Assembly (NCBI GenBank): GCA_031551825.1
Contig: JAVBNB010000052.1
Coordinates: 65,969 to 129,968, forward strand
From: Tannerella sp031551825
GTDB lineage: Bacteria; Bacteroidota; Bacteroidia; Bacteroidales; Tannerellaceae
Direction: 5' to 3'
DNA length: 64,000 nt
The position numbers were made by a program, and so were the translations under genes. Positions 1 to 8,352 of the stretch are shown piece by piece (position 1 is the first letter of the stretch; every line of letters begins with the position of its first letter). The notes beneath the pieces were generated by a model that made no database searches, was not told where the DNA came from, and saw only the letters and a program-made list of their open reading frames with translations.

Positions 1-1045
1 GCAAAGCGGAGAAGTAAGCCGCTTTGCACACCAATTGAAATATCACTACAAAACTCCGATACAACAAAAACTATCTGTCTACAATGTATCATCATCACAT
101 GTAGAACCGTTTAAAGTCGATAAAGACGAGGAGGTGATGCGCTCACTTGCGGCTTACGAAACAGAAAGAAGCCTTTCAGCCAGCGCGATTAACACCTACC
201 TTGACTGCCCGCTTAAATTTTATCTTTCTGTTATCAAAGGTATTGACGAAGAAGATGCCGTCAGCGAAACACTCGAACATGATACATTTGGGACCATACT
301 CCACCGGGTAATGGAGTTATTGTATAAGCCTCTCTGCGAAAAAATCGTCACGGCAGATCTGTTGAAGCTTGCGGCACAGGAGAAGAATATGACGGAAACG
401 ATACAACAAGCTTTCGCCAAAGATTTTTTCCACACGGAAGAACCGCGCCCACTTATCGGACAAGCTTATCTCTACGGCGAAACAATACGTAAATATGCCT
501 GCAAAATTTTAGAACAGGATCGTTCACTGACCCCTTTCCGGTATATCGGATCGGAAAAACTTTTCCTTAGAACGCTTGAGATTACCAACGGTCGCAAAAT
601 ACGCATCAAAGGCTTTATCGACCGGATTGACAATATTAACAATACCATACGTATCATTGACTACAAAAGCGGCAAACCGTCGGCTCTGACATTCGACACG
701 ATGGAAAGCCTGTTCGATATAACACAAAAAGACCGCAGGAAAGCAATTATGCAGGTTTTCCTGTATGCCTGGGTATATGCTTCGGAAAACGAAGAAAAAC
801 AAATACAGCCGGCTGTCTATTACACGAGAAATCTATTCAAACAGGGAGATTTTGATCCCACCATACGTCAGGTAAACGGAAAAGAAAAAGCGGTTATAGA
901 TAAATTCGAAAACTATCGCAACGAATTTGAAGACAGTCTGAGAATCTGTTTAGATGAAATGTTTGATACCGGTAAACCTTTTACCCAGACACCGAACGCG
1001 AGACACTGCGAATATTGCTCTTTCAAAGGAATATGTGGCAGATAG
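1..1045 (+). CDS. PD-(D/E)XK nuclease, AddB-like, 5' truncated by window edge
   Basis: The frame is open from base 2, so only the last ~347 residues lie in the window. This is the nuclease end of an AddB/RexB-like helicase-nuclease subunit that processes double-strand breaks for recombination. Visible motifs in order: SASAINTYLDCPLKFYL, carrying the first Cys of an AddB-type iron-sulfur cluster; FGTILHRVMELLY with the conserved His; GFIDRIDN followed by IIDYKSGK, giving the Asp and D-x-K of the PD-(D/E)XK site; and a terminal C-x2-C-x5-C that would complete the cluster. A start at base 35 would be a TTG inside an already open frame, so it is not real. The helicase-like part and any AddA partner lie to the left, outside the window. 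Confidence 0.85.
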   Translation, partial: QSGEVSRFAHQLKYHYKTPIQQKLSVYNVSSSHVEPFKVDKDEEVMRSLAAYETERSLSASAINTYLDCPLKFYLSVIKGIDEEDAVSETLEHDTFGTILHRVMELLYKPLCEKIVTADLLKLAAQEKNMTETIQQAFAKDFFHTEEPRPLIGQAYLYGETIRKYACKILEQDRSLTPFRYIGSEKLFLRTLEITNGRKIRIKGFIDRIDNINNTIRIIDYKSGKPSALTFDTMESLFDITQKDRRKAIMQVFLYAWVYASENEEKQIQPAVYYTRNLFKQGDFDPTIRQVNGKEKAVIDKFENYRNEFEDSLRICLDEMFDTGKPFTQTPNARHCEYCSFKGICGR

Positions 1046-1077
1046 CTATAATACCATTCGATTCCATTACCGAAATA

Positions 1078-1120
1078 AAAAAATCCGAAACCTGCTTTAC
1101 ACAAGGTTCCGGATTTTTTA
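1078..1120. terminator. Bidirectional intrinsic terminator
   Basis: An imperfect hairpin with arms AAATCCGAAACCT and AGGTTCCGGATTT (one mismatch) is flanked by A-rich sequence on the left and T-rich sequence on the right. It lies between two convergent genes, so it probably stops transcription from both sides. Confidence 0.7.
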
Positions 1121-1138
1121 TTAGAATAATATTTCTTT

Positions 1139-1765
1139 TTATTCACTTGGTTTTAGTACCGGAGAAGAGACATACTGTCGATTAAGATACTCTATGACTT
1201 CTGCCGTAATATTAAAAGCATCATCTGCGTAAAGAATATTGTCATTCATCTTTCCGTAAACCATTTGATACCCTTTGCCTTTATTAAACTCTCGTAATTG
1301 TGAGATAATCGTCTTGCGCAAGTCTTCATTCATACTGAACTGCTCCTCAGAAAACTCCTGAGACAACTGAACTTCAAGCTTTTGTAAATCTTCTTGTTTT
1401 TTCATAACACGCTGGTATTCAGACTGAGCTCTTTCTTGTGAAAGAAACGCACCGGTTTCATATTTACGTTGAAACTCAGCAACTTCAGACTGTAATTTAC
1501 GCGTTTTTTCAGTCAGATTAGCACGTGAATTTTCATACTTTTTAGTCATTTGTTCATTCAAATCCATCGAATACGTATAATTCGATATCAGAGAATCAAC
1601 ATCAATATATGCTATCGGCATAACATTTTCCGATGCTGCTCCATCCCCCGAAACAACCGCATTCGTATCCGACGACTTTTTCCCCCCCGACAACTGGAGA
1701 ATAAATAAAACAACTACGGCAACAGCAAGTACCGCTTCAATCGCATAATGTAATTTTTCCTTCAT
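1139..1765 (-). CDS. OmpH/Skp-family periplasmic chaperone-like protein
   Basis: A 208-residue protein. An N-terminal hydrophobic segment (about residues 10-26) looks like a membrane anchor or uncleaved signal. A short linker follows, then the OmpH/Skp-type start AYIDVDSLISNY and a long charged coiled coil (about 75-165) rich in E, K and Q. The C-terminus has the KGYQMVYG...ILYADD...ITAEVIEYLN pattern of the family. Skp/OmpH proteins hold unfolded outer-membrane proteins in the periplasm; many Bacteroidota have several paralogues whose clients are unknown. I chose the ATG at 1765 over an in-frame TTG at 1771. It lies 30 bp downstream of the small membrane protein gene and is probably co-transcribed with it. 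Confidence 0.8.
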   Translation of the reverse strand: MKEKLHYAIEAVLAVAVVVLFILQLSGGKKSSDTNAVVSGDGAASENVMPIAYIDVDSLISNYTYSMDLNEQMTKKYENSRANLTEKTRKLQSEVAEFQRKYETGAFLSQERAQSEYQRVMKKQEDLQKLEVQLSQEFSEEQFSMNEDLRKTIISQLREFNKGKGYQMVYGKMNDNILYADDAFNITAEVIEYLNRQYVSSPVLKPSE

Positions 1766-1795
1766 ATCCAATATTATAAACTTTTACTTCTTAAT

Positions 1796-2011
1796 TCAAA
1801 ATTCCCTTTGCATTCGTTCGAAAAGATTTTCCTGAAGACCCGCTTCGAAGTCCTGAGTCTGAGCGCATTTAATTCCGTTCTTACGTAATGTGGGATTAGA
1901 CCCGACATGCGTATTAGGAAATTTACCATTTTTCTTCAATAAAATATTTGCACAAAGCAGAGTAAGGCAAATAAGAAGAATTATTACACTCAACATTAAA
2001 ACTTCAAGCAT
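1796..2011 (-). CDS. Small conserved membrane protein, unknown function
   Basis: A 71-residue protein. Residues 3-25 form one transmembrane helix, followed by KKNGKFPNTHVGSNPTLRKN and a polar tail with a CAQTQD motif. I recall similar short proteins in other Bacteroidales (N-terminal helix, then an F-x-N-T-H-V-G-type motif), so I take it as a real gene, but no function is known to me. It precedes the OmpH-like gene on the same strand and a -7-like element lies 21 bp upstream of its ATG, so it probably heads that operon. Confidence 0.6.
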   Translation of the reverse strand: MLEVLMLSVIILLICLTLLCANILLKKNGKFPNTHVGSNPTLRKNGIKCAQTQDFEAGLQENLFERMQREF

Positions 2012-2032
2012 TTATTTTTATATTTGTGGACG

Positions 2033-2040
2033 CAAAGATA
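2033..2040 (-). promoter_or_regulatory. Bacteroides-type -7 element for the small protein/OmpH operon
   Basis: On the minus strand this reads TATCTTTG, an exact match to TAnnTTTG. It is 21 bp upstream of the ATG at 2011. No convincing -33 TTTG is visible at the expected distance. Confidence 0.45.
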
Positions 2041-2156
2041 AGAGATTAAATAATTGTACGACACTTTTGAGGTAAATAATTCATCATTTTTCAAACAAGA
2101 TTACACAAATTGAGTAAAATTAACAATTAGTTTTCAATCCTAAAATATAAATATAT

Positions 2157-3611
2157 ATGACTATTAAAGATTTAGAGCCAAAAATTGTATGGAAATATTT
2201 CCATGAAATCACTCAGGTACCACGACCATCTAAAAAAGAAGGTAAGATCATAAAGTACATCGAAGAGGTTGCGGCAAAAAACAAGATCGAAATTAAAAAA
2301 GACAAAGCCGGTAATCTCCTGTTATTCAAGCCAGCAACAAAAGGTTATGAAAAATTACCGACTGTCATCCTACAAGCTCATTTAGATATGGTCTGTGAGA
2401 AAAACAACGATGTAACCTTCGACTTTGATAAAGATCCGATTAAAACGGTGGTTGACGGAGAATGGTTGCGTGCTGCAGGAACAACCCTCGGGGCGGATAA
2501 TGGTATTGGGGTAGCTGCGGCTTTAGCTGTTATTACATCGAAAGACATCGAACACGGACCTATAGAATGCCTGTTCACGGTTGATGAAGAAACCGGACTT
2601 ACCGGAGCCAAAGCGATCAAAAAAGGCTTCATGACAGGAAATATCCTGCTTAATCTTGATAGCGAAGATGAAGGCGAGATTTTTATGGGATGCGCCGGAG
2701 GAAAAGGCACCGTCGCCACATTCGAATATAAAGCTGTACCGGCCCCGGCATCCAATCAGTTTTTCCGGATAACGGTTACAGGTCTTAACGGCGGACATTC
2801 CGGTGGAGACATCCATAAAGGACTTGGCAACGCGAACAAAATACTCGTGCGCTTTCTTTATCAGTTACAGGAAAAATATTCATTCAACCTGGCGGAAATA
2901 CAAGGCGGAAACCTGCACAACGCGATCGCACGCGAAGCATACGCCATCATAGGAACAGCACCCAAGAACCGTGAACCGATACGCATCATGTTAAATAATT
3001 TTGCCGTCGACATCGAAAACGAATTGAAACGTGTCGACCCGAATGTCAAACTGATCATGGAGACAACGGACAAACCGAGAAAATGCCTCCCGAGAACATT
3101 GAAAGAAAAGCTGATCTACTCATTACTCGCATGCCCACATGGAGTAATAGGCATGAGCCATGAAATGGAAGGGCTTGTTGAAACATCAACGAACCTCGCT
3201 TCAGTCAAAATGGCCGGTTCCACAAAGATTATAGTAGGAACAAGCCAGCGTAGTTCAACAGAATCCGCAAAAGAAGCGATTGCGGATCAGGTGGCATCCG
3301 TATTCCGCTTAGCCGGTGCGAAAGTTGAGCATGGTGAAGGTTATCCGGGATGGGCGCCTAATCCGGACTCCAAAATATTGAAAGTCGCACAAAAAAGCTA
3401 CAAGAAGCTATTCAAAAAAGACGCGAAGATAATGGCTATACATGCAGGACTTGAATGCGGACTATTCCTCGAAAAATATCCCCAGTTGGACATGATTTCG
3501 TTTGGCCCGACATTGCGAAGCGTACACTCTCCCGACGAACGCATCGAAATAAAAACAGTCGACCTATGGTGGAAACATCTTCTTGATATACTGAAATCAG
3601 TGGAGAATTGA
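2157..3611 (+). CDS. pepD: Aminoacyl-histidine dipeptidase (M20 family, PepD-type)
   Basis: A 484-residue cytoplasmic zinc dipeptidase (Xaa-His dipeptidase/carnosinase type) that hydrolyses dipeptides with broad specificity. The M20C landmarks are present: HLDMVCEKN (first metal His and Asp), GADNGIGVA (bridging Asp), DEETGLTGA (catalytic Glu and metal Glu), LNLDSEDEGE (metal Asp), GGHSGGDIHKG in the lid domain, and a C-terminal HAGLECG and GPTLRSVHSPDERI carrying the last metal ligands. Length matches the family. The lid/dimerisation domain spans roughly residues 205-390. It is transcribed alone; the next gene on the same strand begins 276 bp downstream, past a hairpin-rich region. Confidence 0.95.
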   Translation: MTIKDLEPKIVWKYFHEITQVPRPSKKEGKIIKYIEEVAAKNKIEIKKDKAGNLLLFKPATKGYEKLPTVILQAHLDMVCEKNNDVTFDFDKDPIKTVVDGEWLRAAGTTLGADNGIGVAAALAVITSKDIEHGPIECLFTVDEETGLTGAKAIKKGFMTGNILLNLDSEDEGEIFMGCAGGKGTVATFEYKAVPAPASNQFFRITVTGLNGGHSGGDIHKGLGNANKILVRFLYQLQEKYSFNLAEIQGGNLHNAIAREAYAIIGTAPKNREPIRIMLNNFAVDIENELKRVDPNVKLIMETTDKPRKCLPRTLKEKLIYSLLACPHGVIGMSHEMEGLVETSTNLASVKMAGSTKIIVGTSQRSSTESAKEAIADQVASVFRLAGAKVEHGEGYPGWAPNPDSKILKVAQKSYKKLFKKDAKIMAIHAGLECGLFLEKYPQLDMISFGPTLRSVHSPDERIEIKTVDLWWKHLLDILKSVEN

Positions 3612-3830
3612 CAACATTCTGTCGTTTCACAAAGTGAAACAATTGACAACCGAAAGTCACTCAGTGAGGTGACAGAAATGACCGACCTCGTGTGGTGAGC
3701 CGTTCCGTTAGTGGAGACAGCGTCAAAAATCTATGCTGTTTGAGCGAAGCGAGTTACATAGATTTTAGCTGTCGGAACACCCAACGGAATGAGTGAAGCG
3801 CGCGAAGTCTTGATTTTTATCAAGAAAAAA
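3612..3830. repeat. Hairpin-rich intergenic element, candidate dispersed repeat
   Basis: Several inverted repeats are packed together. GTTTCAC-AAA-GTGAAAC lies near 3622-3640 and GTCAC...GTGAC near 3655-3672. A long nested hairpin spans 3702-3778, with arms GTTCCG/CGGAAC, GACAGC/GCTGTC and AAAATCTATG (3726-3735)/CATAGATTTT (3757-3766) around a GAGCGAAGCGAG loop. CTTGAT-TTTT-ATCAAG follows near 3809-3824. No credible reading frame crosses it. The mix looks like a REP-type or mobile intergenic repeat, possibly also acting as a terminator for pepD. The single copy here cannot prove dispersal. Confidence 0.5.
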
Positions 3831-3887
3831 GTACAACAAGCAATAAACAAACCAAAAGCCCGTTATTACAAAAAACAAATATAGATT

Positions 3888-5438
3888 ATGGAGAAAAAAT
3901 CCTTCATAGCATGGGCAATAGGTTTGATAGTAGTCTTAATGGCAGGGTGTAACGATATAGATGATTATTCTGTAAGCCCCAATCACCAACTTTCATTCTC
4001 GACTGATACGTTATCATTTGATACCGTATTTACGACTATTGGCTCTTCTACAAGCTATTTCATGATATATAACAAGAACGATGAAGCGCTGAAAATTGAT
4101 AAAATTTTGCTCGCCAGCGGTGGTGAAAGTGGATTTCGTATCAATGTGGACGGTCATAAAGGCGACTCTTTTAACGACATCCCTATATGGAAAAAAGACA
4201 GCCTGTATGTAGCGGTAGAAGTGACAGTAGACCCCAACAATGACAATACCCCGTTTCTCATACACGATTCGATCGTATTTATAACGAACGGAAGAGCACA
4301 ATCCGTATTACTTGAAGCATACGGACAAAACGCGTATATCTTAAAAGGTGGAACCACTTTTGCCAAAGACACCACCCTTACCGCGGAGAGGCCTTACCTC
4401 ATATACGACAGTATCATGATACCCGAGGGTGTAACTGTCAATATAGATAAAGGCGTATCCTTCTATATGCACAAAGACGCGAAATGGCTGATTGACGGAA
4501 CAATAAAAACCAATGGTACGCAGAACGAACCTGTAACATTCCGTGCCGACAGACTGAATGATTTCTCTTCAACAATATCATACGATAATATTTCCGCACA
4601 ATGGAACGGTATGTTCTTCGGAGCCTCAAGCTTTGATAACGAGCTGAATTACACACTGATACGCAATGGAATTTCAGGACTTACATTTGAAGAATCGACT
4701 CCGGACAGAAAGAAAATCGACATCAAAGAGTCTCAAATAAAAAATATGGACGGAAACGTCCTATGGGCTGTCAACTGCTATATTGAAGCATCTAATACGG
4801 AATTTAGTAATGCCAGCGATTATCTTGTTCGGTTGTCTGGAGGAAAATATCAGTTCACACATTGTACGATGGCCAATTATATGCCTCCGGCTATGATAAG
4901 CAACAGCGCAACAAGATTTATACAAACTCTCACGCTTGCCGATAATATTGTATACACCGACAAAAATAAAAACGAAGAGAAACATTCGTTTCCGTTGCAG
5001 CAGGCATTTTTTGACAACTGCATCATCGACGGTAGCCTTTCTGCCGATACAACAAAAAGATACAGTGGAGAAATTATGTTTTCTACAAATGACCTCTACA
5101 TCGACGGTAATGACGAACAATTCAATTATCGCTTCAATCACTGTGTTATGAAAACGAAAAAGGTGGATAATAACCGTTTTAATGAAGTTTTATTCGTTCA
5201 AAATCCGAAAGTCGATAGCCTGAAATATATAAAGAGCGATGGAAAAAACAAAGACGGAATATATGATTACGTATACGATTTCCGGCTGGCAAACGGATCT
5301 TTAGGTATCGGAAAAGCTGATCGTAGTATATCGGAACAATATCCGATAGACCGCTATGGAGTTAACCGCCTGACAAGTGAATTTGGACCATCTATCGGAG
5401 CTTACGAATACGTATCTCAGGAAGAGACTAAAAAATGA
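3888..5438 (+). CDS. Right-handed beta-helix-type lipoprotein, unknown function
   Basis: A 516-residue lipoprotein with signal peptide and lipobox LMAGC (Cys about residue 21). The N-terminal part (FSTDTLSFDTVFTTIGS...FMIYN) is a beta-sandwich-like segment. The middle carries short strand repeats, for example VTVNIDKGVSFYMHKDAKWL and GTIKTNGTQNEPVTFRADR, typical of right-handed parallel beta-helix proteins. It ends in the common IGAYEY motif. Such proteins in Bacteroidota are surface or periplasmic and often bind or cleave polysaccharide, but no catalytic signature is evident. Its stop overlaps the start of the next gene by 4 bp (ATGA), and an M23 peptidase follows, which suggests an envelope role. 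Confidence 0.75.
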   Translation: MEKKSFIAWAIGLIVVLMAGCNDIDDYSVSPNHQLSFSTDTLSFDTVFTTIGSSTSYFMIYNKNDEALKIDKILLASGGESGFRINVDGHKGDSFNDIPIWKKDSLYVAVEVTVDPNNDNTPFLIHDSIVFITNGRAQSVLLEAYGQNAYILKGGTTFAKDTTLTAERPYLIYDSIMIPEGVTVNIDKGVSFYMHKDAKWLIDGTIKTNGTQNEPVTFRADRLNDFSSTISYDNISAQWNGMFFGASSFDNELNYTLIRNGISGLTFEESTPDRKKIDIKESQIKNMDGNVLWAVNCYIEASNTEFSNASDYLVRLSGGKYQFTHCTMANYMPPAMISNSATRFIQTLTLADNIVYTDKNKNEEKHSFPLQQAFFDNCIIDGSLSADTTKRYSGEIMFSTNDLYIDGNDEQFNYRFNHCVMKTKKVDNNRFNEVLFVQNPKVDSLKYIKSDGKNKDGIYDYVYDFRLANGSLGIGKADRSISEQYPIDRYGVNRLTSEFGPSIGAYEYVSQEETKK

Positions 5439-6556
5439 AAAATCGCTGGTCTTCAAATACAATCGCCGGTCTTCTGTGTTCCATCCTGCTATTGTATGGA
5501 TGCTCCAATGCAAATTCACAAAGCAATTCGGAGCGCCAGCAACAAAAAATATCACATAGCAACGGAAAGTCAACAAAGCAAAACGACTTTAGTAGCAAAG
5601 AAGGTGATAATTATCAGGAAATCCGCGTCATGTTCTACAACGTAGAAAATCTGTTTGATACTTATGACGACCCAAAGAAACAGGACGATGATTTTCTTCC
5701 GGATGGGCAAATGCGCTGGACCCCGAATCGCTATTACCGCCATTTACGGAAAACAGCGCAGGTAATAAGCGCTATCGGTGAATGGGGAACACCCGCCTTA
5801 TGCGGACTGTGCGAAGTTGAAAACGATAGCGTTCTTATACACCTGCTCAACCGTACCCCTCTCAAAGAACAACACTATAACTACTGCATCACAAAAGGGA
5901 GCGACAACCGCGGCATCAACAACGCGCTCATTTATCAGCGTGACAAATTCAAATACATCGGTCATTCGTCGGAACGCATCCCTTTTACAAATAAAAAGAA
6001 ACGCTCGCGGGATATTTTGCATGTATGGGGAGATTTGATAAACGGCGAACGATTGAATTTATTCGTCTGCCATTTCCCTTCTCGCTCGGGAGGGGAAAAA
6101 GAAACAGAACAAGACCGGATTGATGCTGCGAAATTCCTCCGAAAATTATGCGATTCGTTATACAAAACAAATGCGGAATCAAACATTATAGTCATGGGAG
6201 ATTTCAACGATACCCCCTCCGACAAAAGCATACATACCCTAACAAAAGGATCCAAAAACAAATACAACCTCATCAACCTGTTCGGTGATGCCGGAAAACT
6301 TAATTTTCACGGTTCCCACAAATTTCAGGGCGAATGGTCACAACTCGACCAGATGATGATAAGCCACAACTGGAACAAATATCTGAAAGAAGGAAGTCCG
6401 CGTATATTCGCACCCGATTTTCTGCTTACCAAAAAGAATAATCGTGGCGAACAAACTCCCCTGCGCAAATACGCCGGAAATATATACAAAGGAGGATATA
6501 GCGATCACTTACCAATCGTTGCCGACTTTTTATTACCTTTGCTGTCGGATAATTAG
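5435..6556 (+). CDS. Endonuclease/exonuclease/phosphatase-fold lipoprotein
   Basis: A 373-residue lipoprotein (lipobox LLYGC, Cys about residue 23) with a low-complexity Ser/Asn/Gln/Lys linker to about residue 60, then an EEP domain. Visible motifs: MFYNVENLFDTYDDP (Asn and the start of the metal site), LCGLCEVEND (metal Glu), VCHFPSRSGG (catalytic His region), VMGDFNDTPSD (catalytic Asp and Asn) and a terminal YSDHLPIVADF (catalytic Asp-His). All catalytic residues are present, so it should be an active Mg-dependent phosphodiesterase or phosphatase outside the cytoplasm. The substrate is not deducible; extracellular DNA or a phospholipid/inositol phosphate are possible. It sits between the beta-helix lipoprotein (4-bp overlap) and the M23 peptidase (7-bp gap). 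Confidence 0.88.
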   Translation: MKNRWSSNTIAGLLCSILLLYGCSNANSQSNSERQQQKISHSNGKSTKQNDFSSKEGDNYQEIRVMFYNVENLFDTYDDPKKQDDDFLPDGQMRWTPNRYYRHLRKTAQVISAIGEWGTPALCGLCEVENDSVLIHLLNRTPLKEQHYNYCITKGSDNRGINNALIYQRDKFKYIGHSSERIPFTNKKKRSRDILHVWGDLINGERLNLFVCHFPSRSGGEKETEQDRIDAAKFLRKLCDSLYKTNAESNIIVMGDFNDTPSDKSIHTLTKGSKNKYNLINLFGDAGKLNFHGSHKFQGEWSQLDQMMISHNWNKYLKEGSPRIFAPDFLLTKKNNRGEQTPLRKYAGNIYKGGYSDHLPIVADFLLPLLSDN

Positions 6557-6563
6557 AAAAAAC

Positions 6564-8264
6564 ATGAACAAAATATTTGTTGCTATCGTAGCTTTTCTGT
6601 TCGCAGCAATGTTGCCTATACGAACAGAAGCGCAGCGCTTAGCAAACCCATTTGATTTCCCTATACAGCTGTCAGGCGGATTTTGCGATTTACGAGCCAA
6701 TCACTACCATGCGGGCATTGATATTCGTACAAAATCCAGCGAAGGCCACGCCATGCATACCGTACAAAAAGGCTACATATCACGCGTATCCGTCAGTCCA
6801 TGGGGATATGGGCTTGCTATCTATGTAACGCATCCCGATGACAACCTGATTACCGTTTACGGACACCTGCAACAATTTAACCACCGGATAGCTGAAATAG
6901 TAAAAGAGAAACAATATAAAAACGAAAGCTACAGCGTTGATATGACGTTCGATCCTGATCTTTTCCCCGTAAAACAGGGAGATTTAATAGGCTATAGCGG
7001 AAACTCCGGAAGTTCAGGAGGGCCTCATCTTCATTTCGAAGTACGTGATATGCAGACGGGTGAACTAATTGATCCTTTGATCTTTTACAAATCCTATATT
7101 CCGGATACACGCAAACCTTTAGTACGCGGACTTAAAATCTATCCAATCGAAGGCAAAGGTATGGTCAACGGAAGCAATAAGAAACAAAATATTGAATTCA
7201 AACTCGATAAAAACGATTATCCGACTATATCCGCAACAATAGAAGCATGGGGCGAAATCGGATTGGGAGTGAGAGCCATAGACCGTATGGACGGAACGGG
7301 ATTTTCCTTCGGTATAAAAGATATTCTTCTGACAGTCGACAGCGTTGAAATGTTCCGGAGTCACACCAACCGTTTTTCTTTAGAAGAATCAAAATATATA
7401 AATAGCTATACGGATTACGAAGAATGGTCGAACACGCGTATATTTTACATAAAAACATTTGTCGATCCGGGAAACCGCACACAATTTATCGCAAGCCGGA
7501 ATTCCGGCAAAATAAATATCAACGAAGAACGTATATATAACATACTCATCACCCTGACCGACATTTATGGAAATGACTGCAAAGTGCCAATAAAAATAAA
7601 AGGGAAAAAACAGGATATAACCCTACCTGATACTATTGGGACAAAACTTATGAGATGGTATGATTACAACTCATTCAGCGCCAAAGGTATTCGACTGATA
7701 ATTCCCCGCAACAGTCTGTATAACAACACCTATATGCATTACAGTACATCTTTCACAAAAGGAGATTTTTCGTTGGCGCACACTTTACATAATTCTCCCG
7801 TTCCGTTACATACCCCCGCACAATTATCTATACGCATGGACAGTTCCTTCACATCAACAAATACTGATCAGTTCGGCATTGTACATATCTCCAGTCCAAA
7901 TGGGAAAAGATCATGGATTGGAGGCGTATACCGCGACGAATGGATTGATGCGGAAATAAACGAACTCGGAACATATACGGTTGCGCGTGATACCACTCCA
8001 CCGGTTATCAGACCGGTAGACCCCGGCAAATGGCGTGAAAAGCAGAAAATAAGCATTCGCATCACTGATGATTTAAGTGGCATTTCGACATATAGAGGAG
8101 AAATCAACGGAAAATACGCTCTCTTTGCACATGATGGTAAAAATGCATTGATCACCTATACGTTTGACAACGAAAGACTACATCCGGGCTACCACCGGTT
8201 AAAGCTAACGGTAACAGACAGGTGTGGAAATAAATCGACATACGAGTATTCTTTTACATGGTAA
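6564..8264 (+). CDS. M23 family metallopeptidase (LytM-type), secreted
   Basis: A 566-residue protein from the ATG at 6564; an upstream extension would run back into the previous gene. Signal peptide residues 1-23 end at TEA-Q. The LytM catalytic domain is at the N-terminus: H49-A-G-I-D53 supplies metal ligands, YGHLQQF follows near 100, and HLH (155-157) in GGPHLHFE completes the site. All zinc and catalytic residues are intact, so it probably cleaves peptidoglycan cross-links. The remaining ~390 residues are beta-rich and include an Ig-like segment near the end. The order peptidase-then-beta-tail is common for Bacteroidota M23 enzymes. It is last in the operon with the two lipoproteins. Confidence 0.92.
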   Translation: MNKIFVAIVAFLFAAMLPIRTEAQRLANPFDFPIQLSGGFCDLRANHYHAGIDIRTKSSEGHAMHTVQKGYISRVSVSPWGYGLAIYVTHPDDNLITVYGHLQQFNHRIAEIVKEKQYKNESYSVDMTFDPDLFPVKQGDLIGYSGNSGSSGGPHLHFEVRDMQTGELIDPLIFYKSYIPDTRKPLVRGLKIYPIEGKGMVNGSNKKQNIEFKLDKNDYPTISATIEAWGEIGLGVRAIDRMDGTGFSFGIKDILLTVDSVEMFRSHTNRFSLEESKYINSYTDYEEWSNTRIFYIKTFVDPGNRTQFIASRNSGKININEERIYNILITLTDIYGNDCKVPIKIKGKKQDITLPDTIGTKLMRWYDYNSFSAKGIRLIIPRNSLYNNTYMHYSTSFTKGDFSLAHTLHNSPVPLHTPAQLSIRMDSSFTSTNTDQFGIVHISSPNGKRSWIGGVYRDEWIDAEINELGTYTVARDTTPPVIRPVDPGKWREKQKISIRITDDLSGISTYRGEINGKYALFAHDGKNALITYTFDNERLHPGYHRLKLTVTDRCGNKSTYEYSFTW

Positions 8265-8304
8265 AATTTATGACATCAGGTAATCAGGATAAATATTTTT
8301 TTCA

Positions 8305-8312
8305 TACCTTTG
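8305..8312 (+). promoter_or_regulatory. Candidate -7 promoter element for the phosphosugar mutase
   Basis: TACCTTTG matches TAnnTTTG, 40 bp upstream of the ATG at 8353. No good -33 element is seen, so this is tentative. Confidence 0.4.
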
Positions 8313-8352
8313 AATCGTTTTTTAAGTTTTTGACATAAACAATTTCATAATT

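Noticed and set aside
3612..3830. CRISPR array suggested by several spaced hairpins
   Set aside because: The hairpins differ in sequence and spacing; there is no repeated unit and no cas gene in the window.
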